Assembly: GCF_009857835.1 (NCBI RefSeq)
Contig: NZ_WWCL01000001.1
Coordinates: forward strand, 1,426,001-1,490,000
DNA length: 64,000 nt
Source: Duganella fentianensis
GTDB lineage: Bacteria > Pseudomonadota > Gammaproteobacteria > Burkholderiales > Burkholderiaceae_D
Reading direction: 5' to 3'
How positions within the stretch are numbered: the first letter of the stretch is position 1; the number at the start of each line of letters is the position of its first letter. Positions 57,255 to 64,000 of this stretch are shown here, piece by piece. The translations under genes were made by a program, and so were the position numbers. Under the pieces are notes generated by a model. It searched no databases and was not told the DNA's origin. It saw only the letters and a list, made by a program, of their open reading frames with translations.

Positions 57255-57989
57255 TTATTTAAGCAATGGTTTATCTAGTTGGTAGTACGCGGCTACCCGC
57301 TGTTTTGCTTCGTTCCAGGCCGCATTCCATTTCGAGCGGTCCAATTCTGGTGTCGGTTTGCAGGTGGTGGAATCTTGCAGGCATATCAGCCGTTCAAGGC
57401 CGTAGTAGGAAGGCCAATGCCGATCATAGTTCAGCGTTTCGCGCCAGGAATCGGCGGAAGCAAAGCCGCGATCTAGCATGGCTCTGGCATGTGCGGGGTG
57501 CTCATCGAAATACTTCGCGGCCAGAGCACCAACCCGAGGTCCGCCGATGACGAGCGGTAGCTTGAAGAAGCCTTCATTGTTGACGATTTCCTCGCGCCCC
57601 GAATCCGATGCGTAGCGCAATACGTCATACCAGCCCAACACCTGTTCCGCCACAATCACCTGGAATGCTTTCTCCATGCCTTCGCGTGGCAGGAAATAGA
57701 AACCAATAATCTCCAGCGCCTCCAGAGGCGTATAGCGGAACGCTGCACTTTCGTAGTCGGTGAGAAGCTTATCCAGTGCTATCGCCGCTGCGGGATCGTT
57801 CCGCATAACGCCATGGGCGACTTGATTGAATATCCTCCGCCTAAGCTGGAACTGTGGGGGTGCCGTATTGGACAATACCAGAGACTGAGGCGCAGGCCCT
57901 TGCGGCGTTGGGACAATCTGAGGAATTGAAGTTTGTGCTTGCGCAGCCCAGGATCCTACTATTAGTAATGCACCGAGAAGATTTTTCAT
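57255..57989 (-). CDS. Exported protein of unknown function
   Basis: This 244-residue protein has a signal peptide (MKNLLGALLIVGSWAAQAQT) and a proline-rich linker. The helical mature part carries YESAAFRYTPLEALEIIGFY, MEKAFQVIVAEQVLGWYDVL and LICLQDSTTCK (probable disulfide). No domain was recognised. A paralogous-looking neighbour of similar size (58020) precedes it by 30 nt; both are exported helical proteins, which suggests a related role. Confidence 0.6.
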   Translation of the reverse strand: MKNLLGALLIVGSWAAQAQTSIPQIVPTPQGPAPQSLVLSNTAPPQFQLRRRIFNQVAHGVMRNDPAAAIALDKLLTDYESAAFRYTPLEALEIIGFYFLPREGMEKAFQVIVAEQVLGWYDVLRYASDSGREEIVNNEGFFKLPLVIGGPRVGALAAKYFDEHPAHARAMLDRGFASADSWRETLNYDRHWPSYYGLERLICLQDSTTCKPTPELDRSKWNAAWNEAKQRVAAYYQLDKPLLK

Positions 57990-58019
57990 AAATTAATTTC
58001 CGAAGAATCGCTTTCAATC

Positions 58020-58643
58020 TCATTGAGCCGGACTGGCCGTATCCGCGTAGGCGATGGCGTCTCTAATAAACCTGGCCTGCGCTTCGGAGGTGCTTGGTGA
58101 CGTCAGGCGCTGCTTTGCAAACGCCAGTACTTTGGGATGTTGCCGGCAATTGGCTTTGAAAGACCAGCTTGCAGCCTGTATCACCAGCATCCGTGCCATG
58201 TCGCCTTTCGGCAATTCCAGACCCGCGTACTGGAAAATGTTGGCCAGATATATTTCCTCACCCGTTGCAAAGAAGCTTGCCCACCATATGTCGAGTTTTG
58301 CGGCATTGACCTGGGTATCGTCAACGACATACTTCGCCAGACGCGATTGGCCATCCGCTATTTCTTTGGCACGCAGACCGATCATGCCTTCACTGATTGG
58401 CCAGTTGTTCTTTTGCGAAATCCTCGCAATCATCACGGCCACCAGTACGTCGGAACCTTTGCCTGCTTTATCGAGCTCTTTGCGCCACCTTTCTGCATTT
58501 TTCTGAAAGGCTTCAAATGCCTCAGGTGTAGGCGTCAAATAAAAATATGACATCTGCGTCCCGAAATCTTTCAGTTCGTCCGCCCATGCAGACTGGCAGC
58601 ACAGCGTGGCTAAAAAAAAGGCGAGGAAAGCAAATTTCTTCAT
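58020..58643 (-). CDS. Exported protein of unknown function
   Basis: This 207-residue protein starts MKKFAFLAFFLATLCCQSAW, a signal peptide cut near ADEL. The mature part is helical (PTPEAFEAFQKNAERWRKEL; VNAAKLDIWWASFFATGEEI) with one cysteine pair possible (QSANCRQHPK region). No family was recognised. The ATG at 58643 is chosen because it opens the signal peptide; the frame to 58706 lacks that. It is divergent from the alpha/beta hydrolase at 58989 across 345 nt that hold no supported gene. Confidence 0.6.
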   Translation of the reverse strand: MKKFAFLAFFLATLCCQSAWADELKDFGTQMSYFYLTPTPEAFEAFQKNAERWRKELDKAGKGSDVLVAVMIARISQKNNWPISEGMIGLRAKEIADGQSRLAKYVVDDTQVNAAKLDIWWASFFATGEEIYLANIFQYAGLELPKGDMARMLVIQAASWSFKANCRQHPKVLAFAKQRLTSPSTSEAQARFIRDAIAYADTASPAQ

Positions 58644-58988
58644 GTGGATACGAAACTTCAATAAGAATCCAAAGGCCAAGGATGTGATAAACCGAACCCG
58701 ACGCATGGCGGACCAAGGTCTCCAGATTTGTTAATCGACCTACGCTGCAGGCGCAGCGCAGGCTATGTCGTTCAGAATAACATTTTGTCAATAAGGCAAA
58801 ATACACAAATTCTCACACCAGACCATGAATGCCCATTGCAGAGTTGCGCCGAATAGGACAAACTTCCACTTTTTAGTTGTCGGGAATTTAACTTATAAGT
58901 AGCCGCGTTTTGCTCATCGCCGATTGAGAAGCTGTGGTACATCCGGCAAGCCGGCGGCAATTCACTACTAGTCGAGAATCAGAAACTG
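58644..58988. other. Non-coding intergenic region
   Basis: The 345 nt between the divergent exported protein and the alpha/beta hydrolase are AT-rich and contain no start-and-SD pair for a gene. The divergent promoters must lie here, but none has a clear -35/-10 pair. Confidence 0.4.
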
Positions 58989-59954
58989 ATGCCTGCCTTG
59001 ATCGAAATTCGAAACCGTCGATTTTTCACTGCGCTGTTACTTACGCTCGGTCTCAATTTGACCTGCGTTGGACAGGAACGCGAACAAGCCAGGGCGCAGG
59101 CTAGCCCCGCCAGCACCGCCGACTTGAACGCGAGGCTGATTCAGTTGAACTCGGCAACTATTGAATATGCTGAACATCGGGCGCCCAGTGCCCAAGCGAC
59201 TATCGTGTTTGAAAATGGCTTGTTGCTAGATTTTTCTACCTGGAACGCTGTCGCGGCTGGGCTTAAGCAATGCTGCAATCTGCTGTTCTACAACCGGCCC
59301 GGTGTGGGGCGCAGCGTGCGCGGTGATGCCGACCTCAGTCCGGAGTCGGAGAGCATGCGCTTGCACCAGCTATTAAAAGAACGTGGGTTCGCTCCGCCGT
59401 ATGTGCTGGTGGGGCATTCCCTCGGCGGGCAATACGTACAAGCCTATGCCAAACGCTATCCCGAGCAGGTCGATGGTTTGGTTCTGGTGGATGCATTGCC
59501 GCTTGGCGTCGTCAAGCCGTATAGCGAGTTCCCTTGGTTCACCCGATTCAGTCTGTGGATTTTTGCGTCCCGGGCCGCCCGGCAGGAAATCGCCAACATC
59601 GATTTGATGGGCAAGTATGTGCTGGAACAGGCTGATTTCTATCGCAAGCCCGTAATACGCATCGTCGCGCAGTCTTCACCGCAACAGCACAAACCGCAAG
59701 GTCTCATCAAAGATCTTCTGAGTGGTGTGATCTATGCGGAGGATTTCGGTGTGTGGGCGACCGATCCTGATATCGCAGAAGGCCGTATGCGTAGCTACTA
59801 TCCGCACGCCCAAGTGCGCTCGCTGTCCGCCATTCATCGGATACAGGAGCAGTATCCGGCGGTGGTGATTGATGCCATCTCAAGCTTGGTCAAAAAGCAG
59901 GCGGACGTGCAGGCAGCGTTGAACGTCGTGCCCAAGGATTCCAGAGAAGAGTAG
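58989..59954 (+). CDS. Alpha/beta hydrolase, exported
   Basis: This 321-residue protein has an N-terminal signal-like helix (FFTALLLTLGLNLTCVG; a Cys26 could be lipidated). The alpha/beta fold shows nucleophile Ser144 in VGHSLGGQYV, the preceding FYNRPGVGRS (oxyanion side) and the VDALPLGV turn. It belongs to the lipase/peroxidase-like hydrolase superfamily; the substrate is unknown. It is the only + strand gene in the island apart from the flanks. A Shine-Dalgarno sequence is weak, so the start could be slightly downstream. Confidence 0.8.
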   Translation: MPALIEIRNRRFFTALLLTLGLNLTCVGQEREQARAQASPASTADLNARLIQLNSATIEYAEHRAPSAQATIVFENGLLLDFSTWNAVAAGLKQCCNLLFYNRPGVGRSVRGDADLSPESESMRLHQLLKERGFAPPYVLVGHSLGGQYVQAYAKRYPEQVDGLVLVDALPLGVVKPYSEFPWFTRFSLWIFASRAARQEIANIDLMGKYVLEQADFYRKPVIRIVAQSSPQQHKPQGLIKDLLSGVIYAEDFGVWATDPDIAEGRMRSYYPHAQVRSLSAIHRIQEQYPAVVIDAISSLVKKQADVQAALNVVPKDSREE

Positions 59955-59983
59955 GCCGCCTCGGAGCGGATAATCCGAACGGC

Positions 59984-60535
59984 TTATTCTGTCGGGCACA
60001 GCATGCTTCGTAACTGGCCGGGTGTGGGGGATGTCAGGGCAGGGCCGCTTATGGAGTAGCTTGCCTGGTGTGCGGCGTTTACGACATTGTGACTTCCGAC
60101 GATGGTGACCGTGCTGTTTGGCTTGCCCCAGTGGAAAAACCAGCGCATATCCTTGCCTGCGCTCCGGTCGGCCAGAATGCCGAATAGATCGCCATCACCG
60201 GCGATTGTCTGGAAGGCGGCGTCGCCCATGGGCGATATCCCGGGCGTCAGCATGCGCCCCTGGAGTCCGGCGTTGGTTGCTGTGCCGCGCGCCAGTACAT
60301 AGCATCCGCTTCCGGTGGAGCCAGCGCCTTCGCTCTGGAACTCATAGGCTGATATGCGTCCGAGCCGGTCGATTTCGACATAGCCCATCGTTTCTATCGT
60401 GGTGTCAGCGGTTTTAATGGTGTGGGCAGAACTGTAGATGCCGGCGATGGACGAGACATTGGCGGGTTCTTCCGCGGCATGCGCGCCCAAGCTCATACCC
60501 AGCGCAAGCAAGGTGCTGGACGACATAAATTTCAT
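59984..60535 (-). CDS. Exported protein of unknown function
   Basis: This 183-residue protein has a signal peptide (MSSSTLLALGMSLGAHAAEE) and a beta-rich mature part with segments GYVEIDRLGRISAYEFQSEG and GAGSTGSGCYVLARGTATN. No family was recognised. The ATG at 60535 lies 40 nt after the terminator of tRNA-Leu copy 3, so it may be transcribed by read-through from the tRNA promoter. Confidence 0.6.
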   Translation of the reverse strand: MKFMSSSTLLALGMSLGAHAAEEPANVSSIAGIYSSAHTIKTADTTIETMGYVEIDRLGRISAYEFQSEGAGSTGSGCYVLARGTATNAGLQGRMLTPGISPMGDAAFQTIAGDGDLFGILADRSAGKDMRWFFHWGKPNSTVTIVGSHNVVNAAHQASYSISGPALTSPTPGQLRSMLCPTE

Positions 60536-60570
60536 GGGTGGGTTTCCGTGGAAAAGTGTGCGCCAATGAA

Positions 60571-60629
60571 AAAAGCCTTCTTCAGTTATAACGCGATCAA
60601 GATCGCGCTGCGTACTGAAGAAGGCTCTT
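60571..60629. terminator. Terminator of tRNA-Leu copy 3
   Basis: A perfect 12-bp stem ACTGAAGAAGGC (60614-60625) with GCCTTCTTCAGT (60575-60586), nested GCGATC/GATCGC in the loop, then TTTTTCATT on the - strand. Almost the same as that of copy 1. Confidence 0.8.
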
Positions 60630-60641
60630 TGCGGAATTCTG

Positions 60642-60726
60642 TGGTGCCCACGGAGGGACTCGAACCCCCACACCTCGCGGCACATGGACCTGAACCATGC
60701 GCGTCTACCAATTCCGCCACGTGGGC
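60642..60726 (-). tRNA. tRNA-Leu(CAG), copy 3
   Basis: This 85-nt tRNA has the same cloverleaf, anticodon CAG and encoded CCA as copies 1 and 2. Its 3' flank matches copy 1 but its 5' flank is unrelated. A TATAAT (60757-60752 on the - strand) lies 25 nt before the mature end, so the promoter differs from those of copies 1 and 2. Confidence 0.95.
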
Positions 60727-61069
60727 ACTGATGCTGCTCAACAACTCTGCTATTATAACGACGGGGAGAGTATCGCGCCAGATGAACTTTCGTTCCTTAC
60801 TGCACATCAACCCTGTCTAGCAGTTCCTGCTTTGACTTTGTTTTTCAACGTTGTCGCTGCAAGAGACCAAGATTATAGAGGAAATTTTTCGCTTGTCAAA
60901 GGCTCGCGCAAAAATTTTTTTAGTCCCTCCGGCTGAAACCGGGGGCAAATTAGTCTTTCAGGGCGTTTCCAAGTACACTACGGCTGTCGTCGCGCCATAT
61001 ATATGCACCCGATGATTTTGCCAGGCCGGATTCCCTCTGAATACTGTCAATATAACCACAGAAATACTT
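60727..61069. other. Intergenic region between tRNA-Leu copy 3 and rnr
   Basis: The 343 nt contain the tRNA promoter at the left end, then an AT-rich stretch (60880-60920) and no open frame I can support. The rnr promoter probably lies here. Confidence 0.4.
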
Positions 61070-63598
61070 TTGAATCAGATTACCCATACCATTCCTAGCC
61101 GGGAGGATATTCTCGGCATTTTCCGCAGCGCCAAGGGCCCGCTCGATCTGCGCGCTGTCGCCAAGGCGCTCAAAGTCGCCACCGATGCGCAGGCCGTGCT
61201 GTCGCGCCGCCTGAATGCCATGCAGCGCGATGGCCAGCTCGATATCGATGACAAAGGCCGCTTTGCACTGGTCACGGAAACCGGCTTTATTGCCGGCCGT
61301 GTCAGCAGCCACAAGGATGGCTTCGGCTTCGTCATTCCCGACGAGCCCGGCGAGGACCTGTTCCTGCCCGATAAGGAAATGCAGAAAGTGCTGCACGGTG
61401 ACCGTGTGCTGGCCCGCGTGGTCGGTACGGACCGCCGTGGCCGCAAGGAAGGCACCATCGTTGAAGTGGTGCAGCGCGCGAATACCCACATCATCGGCCG
61501 TCTGCTCAACGAGAACGGCGCATGGATCGTCGCGCCGGAAGACCAGCGCATCGCCCACGATGTGCTGGTGGAAGGCGCGATCGGCAAGGCCAAAGCAGGG
61601 CAGGTGGTTAGCGTGGAGCTGACCGAACAGCCTATGCGCTTCAAGCAGCCGGTGGGCAAGATCGTGGAAGTACTGGGTTCGCTCGACGATCCCGGCATGG
61701 AAATCGAAATCGCCGTGCGCAAGTTCGGCGTGCCGCATATCTTCTCGGACGCTGCACTCAAGCAGGCCAACAAGCTGCCCGATGTGGTGAAAGAATCCGA
61801 CTGGGGCGAGCGGGTCGACCTGCGCGATGTGCCGCTGGTGACTATCGACGGCGAAGATGCGCGCGACTTCGACGATGCAGTCTACTGCGAGCCGATCAAG
61901 ATCGGCCGCAGCAAGGCTTACCGTCTGATCGTGGCGATTGCCGATGTGAGCCACTACGTCAAACCGAACGATGCGCTCGATGCCGATGCGCTGCAGCGCA
62001 GTACCTCGGTCTACTTCCCGCGCCGCGTGATTCCCATGCTGCCGGAAAAGCTGTCCAACGGCCTGTGCTCGCTGAACCCTGCCGTCGACCGATTGACACT
62101 GGTGTGCGATGCCGTGGTAACGGCCAAAGGCGAGATCAAGGCTTACCAGTTCTATCCGGCCGTGATCCATTCGGCGGCCCGCCTGACCTACACGGAAGTG
62201 GCCGAGATCCTCGGTAACACCAAGGGCCCGGAAGCGGCGCGCCGTCCGCAGATCGTGCCGCATTTGCTGAATCTGTATGAGGTGTATCACGCGCTGCTGA
62301 AGGCGCGTACGGAGCGCGGTGCGATCGATTTCGAGACTACCGAAACCTATATCGTCTGCAACCCGTCCGGCAAGATCGAGAAGATCATTCCCCGTACGCG
62401 CAACGATGCGCACAAGCTGATCGAAGAGTGCATGCTGACGGCCAACGTCTGCGCCGCCGATCTGCTGATCCGTCACAAGCATCCGGGTACTTACCGTATC
62501 CACGCCAGCCCGACGGTGGAAAAACTCAAGCAGGTACGCACCTTCCTCAAGCAGGTAGGCCTGAACCTGAACGGCGGCGACAAGCCGACGGCCGGCGATT
62601 ATGCGGAACTGATGCGGCAGGTGAAAGAGCGTCCCGACGCGTCGCTGCTGCAGACCATGCTGCTGCGCTCCATGCAGCAGGCGGTCTACAGCCCTGACAA
62701 TATCGGCCACTTCGGTCTGGCCTATGAAGCGTATGCGCACTTCACCAGCCCGATCCGCCGCTATCCGGACTTGCTGACCCACCGCGCCATCAAGGCTATT
62801 TTGCTGGGCAAGAAATACGAGCCGAAAGTGGCCGATACCAGTGTGCTCAACACCAGCGTATCGAACGCCACCCGCAAGCAGCAGGCCAAGGACAAGGCCG
62901 AAGGCAAGGAAAAGAAAGCCGCCGACCTGACGGTGTGGGATGCGCTGGGCGTACACTGCTCGGCCAACGAACGCCGCGCCGACGAAGCTTCGCGCGATGT
63001 GGAAGCATGGCTCAAGTGCTACTTCATGCAGGACAAGCTGGGCGAAGAATATACCGGCCTGATTACCGGCGTGACCAGCTTTGGCATCTTCGTCCAGCTC
63101 GATCAGCTGTTCGTCGAAGGCATGGTACACGTCACCGATCTGGGTGCCGATTTCTTCCAGTACGACGATGCGCGCCATGAACTGCGCGGCGAACGCACCG
63201 GCAAGACCTTCCAGCTGACCGACCGCGTGCATGTGCAGGTGGTGCGGGTGGATCTGGAAAGCCGCAAGATCGATCTGCGTCTGGCCGGCCTCGATGCGCC
63301 AGCTGAAAAACCTGTCATGCCATCCAAGGCCGATAAGACCAATCTGCGTCCCGGTCCTAGCGTGCCGGCGGCACGTCCCGGCCCGAAGATAGTGCTCAAG
63401 GCGGCCAGCAAGGCCACTGCTGCACCGGCTGCCAAGGGCAAAGGCAAGGCTGCGCCCAAGCCGGCGAGCAAGCCGGCAACTAAGCCAGCGAGCAGCCGGA
63501 GCAAGGCCAAGAGTGGCCATAAAACACATGCCGGAGCGAGTGCTGCGGCAGCACCCCGGGCAGCCAAAGCTGCCTCAAAAAGTAAGAAGAAGCGATAA
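61070..63598 (+). CDS. rnr: Ribonuclease R
   Basis: This 842-residue protein is a 3'-5' exoribonuclease that degrades structured RNA. An N-terminal helix-turn-helix (EDILGIFRSAKGPLDLRAVA) is followed by cold-shock domains (GFGFVIPDEPGEDLFLPDKE). The RNB catalytic domain has the acidic active-site cluster in TIDGEDARDFDDAVY and the conserved FTSPIRRYPDLLTHR, and an S1 domain (YTGLITGVTSFGIFVQLDQL) follows. A roughly 90-residue Ala/Lys/Pro-rich basic tail ends the protein. The start is a TTG (61070) with no good Shine-Dalgarno sequence, but the N-terminus matches the family. Confidence 0.96.
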   Translation: MNQITHTIPSREDILGIFRSAKGPLDLRAVAKALKVATDAQAVLSRRLNAMQRDGQLDIDDKGRFALVTETGFIAGRVSSHKDGFGFVIPDEPGEDLFLPDKEMQKVLHGDRVLARVVGTDRRGRKEGTIVEVVQRANTHIIGRLLNENGAWIVAPEDQRIAHDVLVEGAIGKAKAGQVVSVELTEQPMRFKQPVGKIVEVLGSLDDPGMEIEIAVRKFGVPHIFSDAALKQANKLPDVVKESDWGERVDLRDVPLVTIDGEDARDFDDAVYCEPIKIGRSKAYRLIVAIADVSHYVKPNDALDADALQRSTSVYFPRRVIPMLPEKLSNGLCSLNPAVDRLTLVCDAVVTAKGEIKAYQFYPAVIHSAARLTYTEVAEILGNTKGPEAARRPQIVPHLLNLYEVYHALLKARTERGAIDFETTETYIVCNPSGKIEKIIPRTRNDAHKLIEECMLTANVCAADLLIRHKHPGTYRIHASPTVEKLKQVRTFLKQVGLNLNGGDKPTAGDYAELMRQVKERPDASLLQTMLLRSMQQAVYSPDNIGHFGLAYEAYAHFTSPIRRYPDLLTHRAIKAILLGKKYEPKVADTSVLNTSVSNATRKQQAKDKAEGKEKKAADLTVWDALGVHCSANERRADEASRDVEAWLKCYFMQDKLGEEYTGLITGVTSFGIFVQLDQLFVEGMVHVTDLGADFFQYDDARHELRGERTGKTFQLTDRVHVQVVRVDLESRKIDLRLAGLDAPAEKPVMPSKADKTNLRPGPSVPAARPGPKIVLKAASKATAAPAAKGKGKAAPKPASKPATKPASSRSKAKSGHKTHAGASAAAAPRAAKAASKSKKKR

Positions 63599-63601
63599 AC
63601 A

Positions 63602-64000
63602 ATGAAGAATAAAATGATTTTTGGTTTCCACGCTGTGACCTCGCGTTTGCGTCACGAGGCATCGTCCGTGGAAGAGATTTTTATCGATGCGGGCCGTACC
63701 GACCGCCGCATGCAGGATCTGGTGGCCAACGCCAAGGCCGCCGGTGTGCGTGTGATGCCGGTGGATTCCTCGCGTCTCGACAAGATCGTCGGCACCCGTC
63801 GCCATCAGGGCGTGATCGCGTTTGCCTCGCAACTGTCGCTGGCCCGTAACCTCGACGAGCTGCTCGATGCCATCGACGGCCCGCCACTGCTGCTGGTGCT
63901 GGACGGGATCACCGATCCGCACAATCTGGGCGCCTGCCTGCGCGTGGCCGATGGTGTCGGTGCACACGCAGTGATCGTGCCGAAAGACCGTGCTGTAGGC
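63602..64000 (+). CDS. rlmB: 23S rRNA (guanosine-2251 2'-O)-methyltransferase RlmB, 5' part (cut by window)
   Basis: The frame is open to the right edge with 133 codons seen of about 245. It begins MKNKMIFGFHAVTSRLRHEA and shows the SpoU substrate-binding N-terminus (RLDKIVGTRRHQGVIAFAS) and the first knot residues LLVLDGITDPHNLGACLRVA of the SPOUT methyltransferase. It modifies G2251 of the peptidyl-transferase region. It starts 3 nt after the rnr stop; rnr-rlmB is a common pair in proteobacteria. The catalytic Asn/Glu/Ser motifs beyond the first lie outside the window. Confidence 0.95.
   Translation, partial: MKNKMIFGFHAVTSRLRHEASSVEEIFIDAGRTDRRMQDLVANAKAAGVRVMPVDSSRLDKIVGTRRHQGVIAFASQLSLARNLDELLDAIDGPPLLLVLDGITDPHNLGACLRVADGVGAHAVIVPKDRAVG

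Noticed and set aside
52895..60535. Chromosomal integron cassette array
   Set aside because: The gene run looks cassette-like, and fragments such as GCTTAAC near 53335 and GTTGGGC near 54680 fit attC core halves, but no pair forms a full attC hairpin after any stop codon, and no integrase is seen.

Overview
The window is a high-GC bacterial chromosome segment, most likely from the betaproteobacterial family Oxalobacteraceae (Massilia/Duganella/Janthinobacterium group). The family call is an inference from the gene order carA-carB-greA-DUF4149-yhbY-rlmE-ftsH-folP-glmM, which is typical of Burkholderiales, from the protein sequences, and from two PEP-CTERM (exosortase-sorted) proteins. No plasmid, phage or CRISPR signature is visible.

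Layout. 1-7.4 kb: a sugar-utilisation cluster on the + strand with the C-terminal part of a GH31 glycosidase, a TonB-dependent receptor, a DUF3472 protein and a GH109-type NAD-dependent glycosidase. 7.5-9.8 kb: a patatin-like lipoprotein, a GlcG/HbpS-like protein and a PEP-CTERM LamG protein. 10-21.2 kb: the conserved housekeeping block (pyrimidine/arginine precursor synthesis, transcript cleavage, ribosome assembly and rRNA methylation, membrane proteolysis, folate and cell-wall precursor synthesis), followed by tRNA-Pro(TGG) and tRNA-Arg(TCT). 21.7-35.1 kb: accessory exported enzymes (a serine hydrolase, a second PEP-CTERM protein, a creatininase-family/beta-propeller pair, a CocE-type hydrolase, an aldehyde dehydrogenase, a flavin reductase, an asparaginase and a second patatin) and one decayed solute-binding-protein gene. 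35.4-40.2 kb: a HlyIII-family membrane protein, a LysR regulator and a four-gene LiaI/LiaF-like plus LytS/LytTR signalling operon. 40.3-44.2 kb: a FAN1-like nuclease translationally coupled to an XPD/DinG-type helicase that carries its own PD-(D/E)XK nuclease-like N-terminus. 44.3-50.1 kb: a phasin, a diguanylate cyclase, a sensor kinase, and a divergent HxlR/NAD(P)-binding oxidoreductase pair with a palindromic operator candidate.

50.2-60.7 kb: three near-identical tRNA-Leu(CAG) genes on the - strand. Copies 2 and 3 bracket about 10 kb of visibly more AT-rich DNA that carries at least 15 short, mostly single-domain genes, nearly all on the - strand (DUF4304, DinB, DUF4431, HEPN-like, DUF4844, alpha/beta hydrolases, small exported and membrane proteins). 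It includes a micro-operon in which three proteins of 49, 59 and 73 residues overlap stop-to-start ahead of a serine hydrolase. This is the part of the window most like an acquired island. 61-64 kb: rnr (RNase R) and the 5' part of rlmB, housekeeping again.

Functional calls rest on motifs and family resemblance read by eye; no database search was run. Start sites were moved inward where signal peptides, Shine-Dalgarno sequences, terminators or family length made the longest frame unlikely.
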